This document shows positions 1 to 8,843 of a stretch of DNA of 36,791 bases, piece by piece (position 1 is the first letter of the stretch; each line of letters opens with the position of its first letter). Under the pieces are notes generated by a model. It saw nothing but the letters and a program-made list of their open reading frames with translations. It was not told the DNA's origin and ran no database searches. Position numbers and translations under genes: made by a program. This DNA is from Gemmataceae bacterium (GTDB taxonomy: Bacteria; Planctomycetota; Planctomycetia; Gemmatales; Gemmataceae), in NCBI GenBank assembly GCA_009697105.1, contig SIAQ01000047.1:1-36791 (forward strand), in the 5' to 3' direction.

Positions 1-2
1 CC

Positions 3-137
3 ATCGAGGAACTCCGTGAAGAAACCACCGCTTGGCACGAACACATCAACGACCGCCAACGCGGCGTCGAGTGGCAGTTCAAGCTGGAGGACGCCCGAGT
101 AAAACTGAAGTCGATCTACCCCAAGATAGAAGTGTGA
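3..137 (+). CDS. IS630-family transposase, C-terminal fragment
   Basis: An open frame enters from the left edge and ends at the TGA at 135-137, giving the last 44 residues of a protein that ends KLKSIYPKIEV. The basic, Trp-containing tail (AWHEHINDRQRGVEWQF, then a DARVKLKSIYP ending) matches my memory of IS630 (Tc1/mariner-like DDE) transposases. The catalytic DDE residues would lie upstream, outside the window. No terminal inverted repeat could be found in the 60 bp after the stop. The MITE end sequence found elsewhere in this window is not present here, so this transposase cannot be linked to those MITEs. The call rests on a short C-terminus. Confidence 0.6.
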   Translation: MEELREETTAWHEHINDRQRGVEWQFKLEDARVKLKSIYPKIEV

Positions 138-198
138 CGGCGCACTAGAATGATCGAACCAACGGTTTTCGCTGCAACACACTCCGGACAACTAGCTG

Positions 199-716
199 TT
201 GCACTTGACCGGGCCGGCATCATGGTTTTTCGAGACATTACGTTCCTTGCAGCTGGCCCGGCAAGTGAACGCAGTCGTTCGGCGGCGGAGGGCGCGACTT
301 GTGGAGGAGTTTGCCCACGGTTATAACTATGGCGACTACTCCGGGGTCGTCTTCTACGGCCCACCGACCGATTGCTTCTGGCTCGACGTACTGGCCGTCA
401 GCGATTGCTACGCCAGCCCGCTGTTCTGCGGCATTCTGGATCGGGCTTGGCGTGAGTCGGGTGGCGAGCGGGTGCCCCGGCTGGCGTCCGAGTGGAACAC
501 GCTGGAGGATGGGCGGCCGGTGGTGGGCCTGTCCCGGTCTCGCCCGCCGACGCGGCCGAGTTCGCCGAGGCGCTCGCCCAGCTCGTCCCTGACGACGTGG
601 CTGAACACTGCGCGGGTTGCACGGTCGAGGAGTGCTTGCGGTGTGCGGCGGTCGTCCGTGAGTTCATCAGTAGCCGTCTGGCTCGCGGTGTCAGCCTCTT
701 CATCGAGGACGACTGA
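199..716 (+). pseudogene. Unknown protein, broken by a frameshift near 520-535
   Basis: Two adjoining frames read as one protein. The first, from a TTG at 199, carries an acidic/aromatic stretch (EEFAHGYNYGDYSGVVFYGP) and runs to about codon 110. It then degenerates into Arg/Pro/Ser-rich shadow sequence. The second frame picks up at about 520-535 with PVSPADAAEFAEALAQLV and ends IEDD at 716. It includes a Cys cluster (HCAGCTVEECLRC) that could bind a metal. From 199 to 716 the length is one base short of a whole number of codons, which fits a single-base deletion. The true start is unclear. I do not recognise the family. It lies just downstream of the transposase end, so it may be insertion debris. 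Confidence 0.5.
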
Positions 717-1189
717 CGCCGAACCGTTCTATGCCCCTAAAAGATTGAGCTACGTTCCTTCCACGGCGACATTTGCATTTGATTTTTGCACATCGTAATC
801 GATGCAACCGATTCATTTTCTTGCGGCAGGATGCTCCGAACTTCCGCACCGGGATGGTTCAAGCAACGGTGTCCATTCGTCAGTTATTTCACCTATAGGT
901 AAAATAACCGAGACGGCACCAAACTGCCATACGGGGTCAGGCCAATGTGTGTTCCCACGGTGTCGTACTCTGGAGTGATACCGCTTACTTCCTCTGGAAC
1001 GCAGCGGTGAAAAATGATTATGGGCCACGGGTCGGAAAGTTGGTGGAGATTCCCGATAGCCGAGTATCGCGCGAGGTGGATGTGGCGTTGCCGTGATCAA
1101 CGGTCGATCCCAGGGGTTCGGAGTACCTCACCCCTGGGCTTGCATGCATTTGCATTTCAATCTGCAATTTTAAATCTGCATTCTGAAAT
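717..1189. other. Gene-free region
   Basis: No credible coding frame on either strand; the predicted frames here have poor composition and overlap each other. The only recognisable structure is the short hairpin at 1109-1138. An A/T-rich stretch (about 1140-1190) with repeated TGCA/CTGAAAT words leads into the 3' end of sucC. Confidence 0.6.
1109..1138. repeat. Single-arm copy of the GGAGTACCTC hairpin family
   Basis: The 9-bp arms CCCAGGGGT (1109-1117) and ACCCCTGGG (1130-1138) enclose a 12-nt loop TCGGAGTACCTC. The same loop and stem architecture recurs at 9947-10030 and 28941-29021, with a variant at 24510-24591. It lies about 50 bp beyond the sucC stop, so it may act as the sucC terminator, although no T-tract follows. 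Confidence 0.75.
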
Positions 1190-2377
1190 TCATTGGCCCG
1201 CTGCCGCGACGACCTTCTTTGCCGCATCGGTCAGGTCGGTGGCGGGTGTCAGGTTGAGCCCGCTCTCGGTGAGCATTTTGCGGCCCTCGGCGACGTTGGT
1301 GCCTTCGAGGCGGACGACGAATGGCACTTGCGGTTTCACTTCCTTGAAGGCGGCGATGACGGCGCCGGCGATGGTGTCGCACTTCATGATACCGCCGAAG
1401 ATGTTGATGAGCACGGCCTTGACGCGGGTATCGCCGAGCAGGATGCGCAAGGCTTCGGTGACCTGGTCCTTGTTGGCGCCGCCGCCAACGTCGAGGAAGT
1501 TCGCCGGTTGGCCGCCGTGGTATTTGATGATGTCCATCGTGCTCATCGCCAGGCCAGCGCCGTTGACGAGGCAGCCGATGTTGCCCGTCAAGCTGATGAA
1601 GCTCAGGCCCGATTTAGCGGCACGCAGTTCCGCGGGGTTTTCCTCGGTCTCGTCGCGCAGCTTTTCGATATCGGGATGGCGGAACAGGGCGTTGTCGTCG
1701 AACGTGATTTTCGCGTCGAGCACGATCACTTCGCCCTTCGGCGTGACGACGAGCGGGTTGATCTCGGCCAGGCTGCAATCTTTGTCAAGGAAGACCTTGG
1801 ACAGCGCCATCATAATCTTCTCGGCCTGCCCGACTTGATCGCCGGTGAAGCCAAGCTCGAAGGCGAGCCGACGTGCTTGGAAGGGCAGCAGGCCGGCCTC
1901 GGGGTTGATCGCGACTTTCAGGATTTTTTCGGGTGTGTGGGCCGCCACTTCTTCGATATCGACGCCGCCCTCGGCACAGGCCATCAAGATCGGCACGCCA
2001 AGGGTGCGATCGAGTACGACGCCGACGTAGATTTCACGAGCGATGTCGGCGGCGGACTGCACGAGCACCTTGGAGACCTTCTGGCCCTCGGCATCGGTCT
2101 GCTTGGTGACGAGCGGATATTTGAACATGACCTCAGCGATCTTGCTGAGGTCTTCTCGCTTAGTGACGAATTTGACGCCACCGAAATCGACGCCGGAGTC
2201 CTTGAAACGTCCCTTGCCGCGCCCGCCCGCGTGAACCTGAGCCTTGAGAACGACGGGGCCACCCATTTGGTCGAACGCGGCCAGCACCTCGGTGACGTTC
2301 GAGGCGACGATGCCGCGTGGGATGGCGGCGCCGGCGGCGGCGAGCAGGTCTTTCGCTTGATATTCGTGAATCTTCAT
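1190..2377 (-). CDS. sucC: Succinate--CoA ligase (ADP-forming) subunit beta
   Basis: The 395-residue product begins MKIHEYQAKDLL, the standard SucC opening, and has the usual family length. The ATP-grasp region is visible: VVLKAQVHAGGRGK (about 42-55) carries the nucleotide-binding lysine and glycine-rich loop. The C-terminal half has GNIGCLVNGAGLAMSTMD and the INIFGGIMKCD motif, which belongs to the helix that positions the phosphohistidine of the partner. It catalyses the TCA-cycle step succinyl-CoA + ADP + Pi to succinate + CoA + ATP as a heteromer with SucD. sucD usually follows directly, but on this strand the next 470 bp are gene-free and sucD is absent from the window. The ATG has an AAAGG-like ribosome site 8 nt upstream. 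A 24-bp inverted repeat (2461-2516) separates it from the gene behind. Confidence 0.96.
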   Translation of the reverse strand: MKIHEYQAKDLLAAAGAAIPRGIVASNVTEVLAAFDQMGGPVVLKAQVHAGGRGKGRFKDSGVDFGGVKFVTKREDLSKIAEVMFKYPLVTKQTDAEGQKVSKVLVQSAADIAREIYVGVVLDRTLGVPILMACAEGGVDIEEVAAHTPEKILKVAINPEAGLLPFQARRLAFELGFTGDQVGQAEKIMMALSKVFLDKDCSLAEINPLVVTPKGEVIVLDAKITFDDNALFRHPDIEKLRDETEENPAELRAAKSGLSFISLTGNIGCLVNGAGLAMSTMDIIKYHGGQPANFLDVGGGANKDQVTEALRILLGDTRVKAVLINIFGGIMKCDTIAGAVIAAFKEVKPQVPFVVRLEGTNVAEGRKMLTESGLNLTPATDLTDAAKKVVAAAGQ

Positions 2378-2460
2378 CGCTTTGCCTTTCGTTGTGGAAT
2401 CATGAATTTATACGAAGCCGTCGTGGCGATGGCGAGGCGACAATCGTCCGAAATTGTATT

Positions 2461-2516
2461 GCCGCTTGCGGCTTAGCGCTCGCAAGGCACCATGCGAGCG
2501 CTAAGCCGCAAGCGGC
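2461..2516. repeat. Long inverted repeat, CGCTTGCGGCTTAGCG family (copy 1)
   Basis: A perfect 24-bp inverted repeat: arms 2461-2484 and 2493-2516, 8-nt loop. The core arm CGCTTGCGGCTTAGCG recurs at 26434-26491 and 28041-28098. It lies between two minus-strand genes, upstream of sucC and beyond the terminator of the secreted-protein gene. Confidence 0.85.
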
Positions 2517-2519
2517 AGA

Positions 2520-2556
2520 AAAAAAAAGCCGCGACAGAAATCTGCCGCGGCTTCGG
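2520..2556 (-). terminator. Rho-independent terminator of the DUF6263-like gene
   Basis: On the minus strand a GC-rich stem (AAGCCGCG at 2526-2533 pairing with CGCGGCTT at 2546-2553, extended inside by CAGA/TCTG) is followed directly by a run of eight or more T. It begins about 35 bp after the stop of the gene at 2588, the classical position. Confidence 0.85.
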
Positions 2557-2587
2557 GTATCGTTGCCTGACGAATCAGGCGGGTGGA

Positions 2588-3760
2588 TTACTGCTTCGAC
2601 TTCCAGTCGGCGGGGATGGCGTCGAGCGTGGTGGATTTCGAGGTCTGCGTCTGCTCAAGCCCGACCTCGGTCTTGGCGTTGCCGACTTCAATCGTAAGAG
2701 TTCCCTTGAGTTTCATGGTCAACTCGGATTTCTCGAAACGACCTTTGGTGCGATCGAAGGTGGCGGAGCCTGTGCCGGCTTCGGTCTTCAGATCTGCGCT
2801 CGTGATGGTGAACGGCAGGCCCGTCTTTTGCGCCGGCGCGGTGTAGGTCAGGTCCGTTTTGACGTCGATCGTGTCCTTGTTGTCCTTCGTTTCCTTGTGG
2901 GTGAAGGTGAAGTCGGTCTTGTAGGTGCCGATCGGTCCGAGCGTCAACGAGCTTTCCTTCTTCCACGTCTTGCTGGCCGGGATTTCGCCTTTGGGGGGGA
3001 AGGCCCACCAGGTCGGCTCCGCCATGCGCTTGAGGGCGTCTTCACTCAGGATTTGGTCGAGAAGCGTATTCATCTGCGGATTCACGTCGCCGAGCGCTTT
3101 GATGAATTCCTTGCGGCCTTCGATTTTCTCGACCTTTTCGAGATCGCCGGTGATGGTGAATGTCAACTTGTTCTTCATCAGCTGTTCAAAGAAGTCCGTC
3201 ATCGGGTTTTTGGGGTTCTTGACGCCATCGGTGGAGTAGTACTTGATCTTGTTGCCGCCGATATCGATATCCATTTGAATGCCGACGACCTGCTGAACGA
3301 CGACATACTCTTTGCCGCTGGCCGTCGATTTCCATTCGATCAGGAATTTCTGTTTCTGCGTCTGCGTGACCTTCTGGTTATTGACCGTCATCACCTGCGT
3401 GGTTTCGGTTTCCTGCAATTGGTAGTGCGTGGTGTCCTTATCGAAGGCTTTAAAGGTCAGCTTCTCGCCAGCGGGTGTTGGCGTGGGTGGCTTCACTTCC
3501 GGTTTTTTGTCGTCGGTCTTGACTTCGACCTTCTTGTCGTCGGTCTTGGGGGTGACCTTCTTGTCGTCGGTCTTGGCTTCGACCTTCTTGTCATCGGTCT
3601 TGGGGGTGACCTTCTTGTCATCGGTCTTGGCTTCGACCTTGTCTTTCTTATCCTTTTCGTCTTTTCCACCGGCGATGACGAACGACTTATTGTTCGCGCC
3701 GATGAAACCGATCGCTGCGATCAGGAAAAGTGTAACTCCGAAATAACGCCAAAGGTTCAT
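2588..3760 (-). CDS. Secreted DUF6263-like protein with Lys/Asp repeat
   Basis: The 390-residue product starts at MNLWRYFGV, preceded by a clear GGGAGG ribosome site; the reading frame extends 39 codons upstream, but that part looks non-coding. Residues 1-30 form a signal peptide or N-terminal anchor (hydrophobic TLFLIAAIGFIGA). Residues about 33-95 are highly charged and contain five tandem 9-residue units of the type V-x-x-K-T-D-D-K-K, probably a flexible linker. The remaining ~290 residues are a beta-rich, Thr/Lys-rich domain that resembles DUF6263 proteins of planctomycetes, judged by memory. Its function is unknown. Export and envelope location are inferred from the leader. It has its own terminator at 2520-2556 and appears to be transcribed alone. 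Confidence 0.8.
   Translation of the reverse strand: MNLWRYFGVTLFLIAAIGFIGANNKSFVIAGGKDEKDKKDKVEAKTDDKKVTPKTDDKKVEAKTDDKKVTPKTDDKKVEVKTDDKKPEVKPPTPTPAGEKLTFKAFDKDTTHYQLQETETTQVMTVNNQKVTQTQKQKFLIEWKSTASGKEYVVVQQVVGIQMDIDIGGNKIKYYSTDGVKNPKNPMTDFFEQLMKNKLTFTITGDLEKVEKIEGRKEFIKALGDVNPQMNTLLDQILSEDALKRMAEPTWWAFPPKGEIPASKTWKKESSLTLGPIGTYKTDFTFTHKETKDNKDTIDVKTDLTYTAPAQKTGLPFTITSADLKTEAGTGSATFDRTKGRFEKSELTMKLKGTLTIEVGNAKTEVGLEQTQTSKSTTLDAIPADWKSKQ
3503..3637 (-). repeat. Five tandem 27-bp coding repeats (TDDKK linker)
   Basis: Five 27-bp units encode alternating VEAKTDDKK and VTPKTDDKK, with a final VEVKTDDKK. Neighbouring pairs are nearly identical at the DNA level, so copy number could change by slippage or recombination. 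This is an in-frame linker repeat and not a CRISPR array. Confidence 0.9.
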
Positions 3761-4010
3761 GCTTTTTTCCTCCCGGTCATCCCGGTCTATCAGTGCAAAA
3801 ATACCCGTTTTTTCCCGAATTAGGAATCTCATTTTCCTATTTGGCAAAAACAAAAAAACAAGCCTTCCCAATAACAAATTGGGTGCGACTCACGCGTTTG
3901 ATCCGCATTTCTTTCCCCTATTGTAAAAATTAACGGCACACGGGGCTACTGTATTTCGCGATTTCCGCACGACGAATGTATCGCGCGGAATCCAATTACA
4001 GTACACTACG

Positions 4011-5030
4011 ATGAAAATAGTGCCGAAGTTCAAAAATTCACGTTCGCCTAAAGTCAAATGGTTATACCCTGGAGCACACATGAACCTACTCACGACGTTT
4101 CGCGGCTCGATGATGGAGGGCTTCCTGCCCGCCGGCTGGGACCTCGAAAAAATCGACGCACTCGGCGATCTCTCCGGCACAGCGCTGACGGCGAGACGCC
4201 CTTGGTGGCATTCGAAGTTCGAGCCGATCGCCTGCGAGACGCTTACCGATTTTGATACGTTTATGGGCCATGAAATCGCGAGGGAGATCCAGCTGACGCA
4301 GCAAGCAGGCCGACCGTTGGCGATGATTTTACCCGTCGGGCCGATGGGAATGTATCGCTGGGCGATCTATTTTCTCAAAGAATGGGGCGTCTCCTGCGAA
4401 CACGTTCACGGCTTCAACATGGACGAATGGTCCGACGCCCAAGGCAACACGCTGCCGTCCGATAACTCCGGTGCCTTCCAATTCGCGATGGAGCACGCCT
4501 TCTATGGTCCGCTCGGCAAGGGGACGGTTCCTAAGGCGCAACGCCATTTCGCATTGCGAAACGAATTGCCGACATACGCTCAACAAATCGGCGACTTGAA
4601 GAAAAAAGGCGCGAAGCTCGTCACCGTCTTCGGCATCGGCCGGGTGTGCCATATCGCCTTCTGGGAACCACACTTCGCAGCGGAGTTCAAGACCGAAGCG
4701 GAATGGAAGTCGCAAACGCATCGGCTCGGCGCTCGCTTGCATCCGCTGACGATCGAGCAGAACGCGCTGACCAGTTTCAAGAGCCGAACGACGCTTGTGC
4801 CCGCCAACGCCAACACGATTGGCCCGGCCCTGTTTCTCGCAGCGGATTCGATCATCGGCGGAGCCGACGGCAGCTTCGGCCGCGGCATGCAATGGCAGGG
4901 CCTATCGCTCCGCATGACGCTCGGCCACGAACCAACGCCGTGGATACCGAGCACCTACATGCCGACACTCGCGGGGCGGTTGTTTTATTTGCAGGAAATC
5001 GCGGAACCATTGGTGGCGGAGTGTAACTAA
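4011..5030 (+). CDS. Glucosamine-6-phosphate deaminase-like (NagB family) protein
   Basis: The 339-residue product carries two NagB signatures: HGFNMDEW, corresponding to the FNMDEY motif of NagB, and [13 protein letters not shown], corresponding to GxGxxGHIAFNEP with the catalytic His. The family converts glucosamine-6-phosphate to fructose-6-phosphate and ammonia, or performs related sugar-phosphate isomerisations. The protein is longer than classical NagB (about 260-270 residues) and diverges elsewhere, so the exact substrate is open. The start is uncertain. ATG at 4011 has no obvious ribosome site, whereas ATG at 4080 (MNLLTTF) has GGAG six bases upstream. The 4011-4080 stretch is A/T-richer but encodes a plausible [10 protein letters not shown] sequence. 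It converges on the MFS gene across a shared inverted repeat. Confidence 0.8.
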   Translation: MKIVPKFKNSRSPKVKWLYPGAHMNLLTTFRGSMMEGFLPAGWDLEKIDALGDLSGTALTARRPWWHSKFEPIACETLTDFDTFMGHEIAREIQLTQQAGRPLAMILPVGPMGMYRWAIYFLKEWGVSCEHVHGFNMDEWSDAQGNTLPSDNSGAFQFAMEHAFYGPLGKGTVPKAQRHFALRNELPTYAQQIGDLKKKGAKLVTVFGIGRVCHIAFWEPHFAAEFKTEAEWKSQTHRLGARLHPLTIEQNALTSFKSRTTLVPANANTIGPALFLAADSIIGGADGSFGRGMQWQGLSLRMTLGHEPTPWIPSTYMPTLAGRLFYLQEIAEPLVAECN

Positions 5031-5033
5031 AAA

Positions 5034-5094
5034 AGTCCGTAGTCCGTAGTCCGTGGCAAAAAACGCACAGGCTACGGACCACGGACTACAGACT
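5034..5094. repeat. Inverted repeat between convergent genes
   Basis: Arms 5034-5057 and 5071-5094 are complementary at 21 of 24 positions. The left arm is built from a repeated AGTCCGT word. It lies between the convergent NagB-like and MFS genes and overlaps the MFS stop codon, so a bidirectional terminator role is plausible. Confidence 0.75.
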
Positions 5095-6652
5095 ATTCCG
5101 GCAACGGCTTGCCGTTCGTCTCGGGCAAGAACGGCAGGACGAAAAAGCCAATCAGGAACACCGAGCACATCGTCACGCCGGCGTAGCGCAGGCTTTGCAC
5201 CGGATCGTCGGAGATGCTTTGGAAGAAGCGTTCAAGCGCCGCCTTGACCAACGGGCCAAGCGCTGCCGCGAATCGACCGACGTTGTAGCAAAAACTTGTG
5301 CCTGTGGAACGCAGACGAGTCGGGAAGAGTTCCGGGAAGTAGATCGCATATCCACCGAACAGAGACAGCTGGCAGAAGCCCATGATCGGGACCATGACGA
5401 ATATCTGCCAAAAATCCTGCAAGAACCAAAACACCGAAGTCGTGCTGATGAAGGCAGCCGTCAGCGCGATGACGAATGTCGGCTTTCGGCCAATGCGCTG
5501 AGCAAGAACGCTGAAACCGTAAATGCCGAAAAATGCACCGAAGTTAATCATCAACGAGGTATAACTCGACCACCGTGTGAGTCGGCCGTTAATCGAGGGT
5601 TCGGCGGTTTTTTGCAGATCAACAAGCGCATTGGGGAATTGCTTGCCTTCGTGTTCGGCGTTGCGAATTAACTCCCAATTCTTGGCGTTATTGTCGTTGC
5701 CGTCTCGCCGGGCTTCGCTGATCTTCACTTCATACACTTCCGATGCCATGCCTTTGCGTTGGACGTAACGGATCAAATCTGGCGTGAAGAAACCGACCGA
5801 CCACAACCCGATGATACCCGAACAGCCGAGTAATAAACCGAGGATCGCGTGCTTGCGCCAGACCGGATCGCCGAAAAGTTCCGCATACGATCCCAGCTGA
5901 GGCTGAGTGGTTCCAGGACCGGCGTTTTCAGGAACGGCGGCCCTCAGATCGTGTGCCTTCTGCCAGACTTCGGGTTCTTTCAATCCCCAACGAATCGCCA
6001 CCGCGAGCAGCGCGGGCAGGGCGCCGATCATGAACATGATGCGCCAAGGGCTGGTAACTAAACCTTCCTCCTCGGCAACGCCAAGTCCCAGATTGATAAG
6101 CGCCGCTGTAATATTGCCGACGGCCGACAACGCTTGCAACATGCCAATCGCACCGGTTCGCGCTTGAGCGGGCATGACTTCCGCCATTAGCGCAACTCCG
6201 ACGGCGAACTCGCCGCCCACCCCCAGTCCCGTCAAGAAACGGTAGAAGGCAAAATCAAATAAACCGAACGAGAACGCACTAAGTCCTGTGAAGATCGAGT
6301 AGATGAGAATCGTTATCAGCATCGTCTTCGCCCGTCCGATACGGTCGCCGAGCATGCCGAAAAACAAACCACCCGCCGCCCAGCCCGCGATGAACAGTGA
6401 CGTCGCAATATCGCCGGCTTCGCGCTGCCGAAGCGATGTCACTTTGGGCGATTCGGTCGGCGTTTCCGGTTTGACGAGGTCGCGCATCGCTGCCGGGCGG
6501 GCTAACACGAAGAGCTGCTGATCCATCGTATCGAAGAGCCAACCCAGCGCCGCCACGGTAAACACGAACCAGTGATAGCGGTTGAGCTGTTTATACCAAG
6601 GTGTACGGTCGCCCGAAAGTGGTGGTTTGGTAGGACCATCGGTAGGATGCAT
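5093..6652 (-). CDS. MFS transporter (sugar/acid:H+ symporter type)
   Basis: The 519-residue product starts at MHPTDGPTKPP, preceded by GGAG; the frame extends 33 codons further with unlikely sequence. It has about 12 hydrophobic segments. Signature motifs are the loop 2-3 motif GDRIGRAKT, RFLTGLGVGGEFAVG in the fourth helix region, and YFPELFPTRLRSTG in the second half, as in sialate/aromatic-acid:H+ symporter-like families. A hydrophilic insertion (about residues 310-375) containing KISEARRDGNDNNAKNW separates helices in the second half and is longer than usual. The substrate cannot be inferred. It is transcribed toward the NagB-like gene and is separated from tRNA-Leu by a 243-bp region with no other gene. 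Confidence 0.88.
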   Translation of the reverse strand: MHPTDGPTKPPLSGDRTPWYKQLNRYHWFVFTVAALGWLFDTMDQQLFVLARPAAMRDLVKPETPTESPKVTSLRQREAGDIATSLFIAGWAAGGLFFGMLGDRIGRAKTMLITILIYSIFTGLSAFSFGLFDFAFYRFLTGLGVGGEFAVGVALMAEVMPAQARTGAIGMLQALSAVGNITAALINLGLGVAEEEGLVTSPWRIMFMIGALPALLAVAIRWGLKEPEVWQKAHDLRAAVPENAGPGTTQPQLGSYAELFGDPVWRKHAILGLLLGCSGIIGLWSVGFFTPDLIRYVQRKGMASEVYEVKISEARRDGNDNNAKNWELIRNAEHEGKQFPNALVDLQKTAEPSINGRLTRWSSYTSLMINFGAFFGIYGFSVLAQRIGRKPTFVIALTAAFISTTSVFWFLQDFWQIFVMVPIMGFCQLSLFGGYAIYFPELFPTRLRSTGTSFCYNVGRFAAALGPLVKAALERFFQSISDDPVQSLRYAGVTMCSVFLIGFFVLPFLPETNGKPLPE

Positions 6653-6895
6653 GATCGGATTCTCCGTTGGCGGGTAAAGAGTTGAGGATAGAGCATCGCA
6701 CCGACAAAGCAAAGTGAAAAATCGAAAAAGCGAACCTTGCGTCGCCGACAACTGTCCGTTCGTTGGTTTCCCGCATTCGCACCAAAATTGGCACCTATCA
6801 ATCGGAGGAATGACGCCGGCAGAATTCGTCCAGCGGTCCGAAACGAGACCTTCGACGTTGGCGAGTGTGTTCGATTGAAATAGGATAATCGCAGA

Positions 6896-6977
6896 GCGGG
6901 TATGGCGGAACTGGCAGACGCGCCAGACTTAGGATCTGGTACCGAAAGGTGTGGGGGTTCAACTCCCTCTACCCGCA
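6896..6977 (+). tRNA. tRNA-Leu (anticodon TAG)
   Basis: The 82-nt cloverleaf has acceptor stem GCGGGTA/TACCCGC with discriminator A at 6977. The anticodon stem CCAGA/TCTGG encloses loop CTTAGGA, with anticodon TAG at 6930-6932. It has a long class II variable arm and T-loop GTTCAACTC. CCA is not encoded. A GATAAT box just upstream (6884-6889) may be the -10 element. Confidence 0.97.
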
Positions 6978-7044
6978 ATCAACTTTCGTAACGAATCGCT
7001 TCATCTACACAAGGCGTTTGAACACCGCAGTGCGCACGCCGTCC

Positions 7045-7074
7045 GCGCTCGCCAAAGGCGAGCGGCTAAACGGG
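7045..7074. repeat. Half copy of the GGCGAGCGGCTAAACG repeat family
   Basis: Contains CTCGCCAAAGGCGAG (a small hairpin) followed by CGGCTAAACGGG, the same words as the right arm of the inverted repeat at 32486-32582. No complementary left arm is evident here. It ends three bases from the amidohydrolase stop, on that gene's 3' side. Confidence 0.7.
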
Positions 7075-7076
7075 GC

Positions 7077-8639
7077 CTATTCTTTCCCGTGTCGCAATAC
7101 ACGTCCCGCCAATTTCTCCGTTGCCCGACTGTCGTCGATCGCCAGTTGGCCATTGACGAAGAGGTAACGCACACCGGTCGAATGCTGGTGCGGCTGGTCG
7201 AACGTCGCCTTGTCGCGAAACGTCTTCGGGTCGAAGACGACGATGTCCGCGTAGTAACCCGTCTTGATGTAGCCACGTTTGGGCAGCCGCAAAATGTCCG
7301 CCGGCAGGCCCGAGGAGCTACGGATCGCTTGTGCGATCGTAATCAACTCGTCCTCAATCGCGAATCGGCCGATCTTGCGGCTGAAGGTGCCATAGCTGCG
7401 CGGATGCGGGACCGTCAACGCGGGGATCATCGAGCTGCCGTCGCTGGCGGTGGCGACGTAGGGTTCCTTCATGAATAGCCGCATTTCTTCGTCGTTCATG
7501 CCGAAGTTGACGATCTGGGCGCCGCCGTTGCGGGTGATGTCGATGACGATGTCAAGCGCGGATTTCTTTTCGCTCACAGCAATGGCGAGCAGGTCCTTGC
7601 CCTGCCATGCGGGGTTCTTGCTGTAGCGCGCGACGCGGATGCTCCTGCCGCCGAGATGGCCCTTGATCGATTGTTCAATCGCCTTCTTCATCTTGGGACC
7701 AAGGTCGGCGTCATCGAGGCGCTTGATGAGGTCGATCGTCGAGCCTTCGCGAAAGCGTGCGGGGATCACGGTCGCCGTAAGCGACGTGCTGCTCGCAGTG
7801 TAGGGGTACTGATCGGCGGTGACATCGACGCCTTCTTTGCGAGCTCGGCGGATCATCGCGATGACGTCCGGCCCTTTGCCCCACGCGCTGCGGCCCGAAA
7901 CTTTGATGTGCGATATGTGCACGCGCAAGCCCGCTCGCCGAGCGATCGCAATGATCTCGGCGATGGCGGCGAGCACCTCGGTGTTTTCATTGCGAATATG
8001 GCTGGCATAGAAGCCCTTGTGCTGGGCCGCGATTTTGGCGAGAGCGACAAGTTCATCGGTATTCGCATACGTGCCGGGGTTGTAGATCAAGCCTGTCGCC
8101 AAGCCCCATGCGCCGGCCTTCATGCCTTTATCGACGAGTTCCTCCATCTTCTGCAGTTCCGCCGAGGTTGGCTCGCGATTGGCGTTGCCCATCGCTTTCT
8201 CGCGCACGGCATTGTGGGGAACTTGATGGATTACATTCGTGCCCTGGCCGATCGCTTCGAGCTTGCTGAAATACGCCTCGACATCGACTGGTCCAAAGCC
8301 GCAGTTGCCGGTGACGACGGTAGTCACGCCCTGCGTTTGATAGTTGTAATTGGCGTTGGTCTTCTTTTCTTGCAACGGAAAGTCGCTGTGCGTGTGCAGG
8401 TCGATGAAGCCGGGGCTGACGATCATCCCCGCGCAGTCGAGCATGCGCGGCTTGCCCTTCACCTGGAACTTGCCAACGGCGACGATGCGATCGTCTTTGA
8501 TGGCGACATCGCCGACCTTGCCTGGCTGATCAGTGCCGTCATAGATCGTGGCCCCGCGCAGGACGACGTCGGCCTCGACCGGTGCATCGGTTTGGCTGAG
8601 CGTGAAGCTGGAAAGCGCAACGAGTGCGAATGCGAACAT
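7077..8639 (-). CDS. N-acyl-D-amino-acid deacylase (D-aminoacylase), exported
   Basis: The 520-residue product starts at MFAFALVALSSFTLSQ, a signal peptide preceded by GGAG. The upstream open frame reads through an inverted repeat and was rejected. It has the amidohydrolase fold. GFIDLHTHSDF carries the HxH metal pair (H82, H84), GNCGFG provides the Cys ligand typical of D-aminoacylases (C113), further His ligands lie in YASHIRNE and VHISHIKVSG, and the catalytic Asp lies in ATASDGS. The C-terminal GYYADIVVFDP is the usual small beta domain. The family removes acyl groups from N-acyl-D-amino acids, or related dihydropyrimidinase-like substrates. The signal peptide suggests periplasmic action, perhaps on cell-wall or scavenged D-amino-acid derivatives (inference). 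It is divergent to the DUF1559 gene. Confidence 0.9.
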   Translation of the reverse strand: MFAFALVALSSFTLSQTDAPVEADVVLRGATIYDGTDQPGKVGDVAIKDDRIVAVGKFQVKGKPRMLDCAGMIVSPGFIDLHTHSDFPLQEKKTNANYNYQTQGVTTVVTGNCGFGPVDVEAYFSKLEAIGQGTNVIHQVPHNAVREKAMGNANREPTSAELQKMEELVDKGMKAGAWGLATGLIYNPGTYANTDELVALAKIAAQHKGFYASHIRNENTEVLAAIAEIIAIARRAGLRVHISHIKVSGRSAWGKGPDVIAMIRRARKEGVDVTADQYPYTASSTSLTATVIPARFREGSTIDLIKRLDDADLGPKMKKAIEQSIKGHLGGRSIRVARYSKNPAWQGKDLLAIAVSEKKSALDIVIDITRNGGAQIVNFGMNDEEMRLFMKEPYVATASDGSSMIPALTVPHPRSYGTFSRKIGRFAIEDELITIAQAIRSSSGLPADILRLPKRGYIKTGYYADIVVFDPKTFRDKATFDQPHQHSTGVRYLFVNGQLAIDDSRATEKLAGRVLRHGKE

Positions 8640-8674
8640 GGCGTGGCTCCGGTAGGAATGAGGCGATCCCCAAG

Positions 8675-8745
8675 CCCGCAGGCGACGAAGGAGCCTGCGG
8701 GGTTTGACCCGTTTGACCCACGCAGGCTCCTTCGTCGCCTGCGGG
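8675..8745. repeat. Perfect 25-bp inverted repeat between divergent genes
   Basis: Arms 8675-8699 and 8721-8745 are perfect complements around a 21-nt loop; the core is GGCGACGAAGGAGCC. It lies between two divergent gene starts (8639 on the minus strand, 8844 on the plus strand), so it cannot be a terminator for either. It would form part of one or both leaders. Confidence 0.85.
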
Positions 8746-8843
8746 ATTGGCAATCATTTTTTTCGTACGAAGTATTAGTTCGTTTCAAAGACATACAATA
8801 TGCCCAAATCCGCGCGAACGACAATAAAATCGAGGAGCCTTCG

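Noticed and set aside
3..137. The IS630 fragment as the source of the 133-bp MITEs
   Set aside because: The sequence after its stop does not carry the TACGACAGCGCTA end, so the two cannot be linked from this window.
813..1100. 95-codon minus-strand frame downstream of sucC as a possible sucD remnant
   Set aside because: No SucD motif (no GxxGxxG or phosphohistidine region) and poor composition.
1193..2476. 427-codon plus-strand frame
   Set aside because: It is the shadow of sucC, whose motifs and start are unmistakable; the plus frame has no ribosome site and an unnatural Asp/Gly/Val-rich composition.
3503..3637. Possible CRISPR array
   Set aside because: The 27-bp repeats have no spacers and encode an in-frame TDDKK linker.
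2492..3823. 443-codon plus-strand frame
   Set aside because: Antisense to the DUF6263-like gene; its Phe/Leu/Val repeat is only the complement of the TDDKK repeat.
8675..8745. Terminator for the D-aminoacylase or DUF1559 gene
   Set aside because: It lies upstream of both divergent starts, so it cannot end either transcript.
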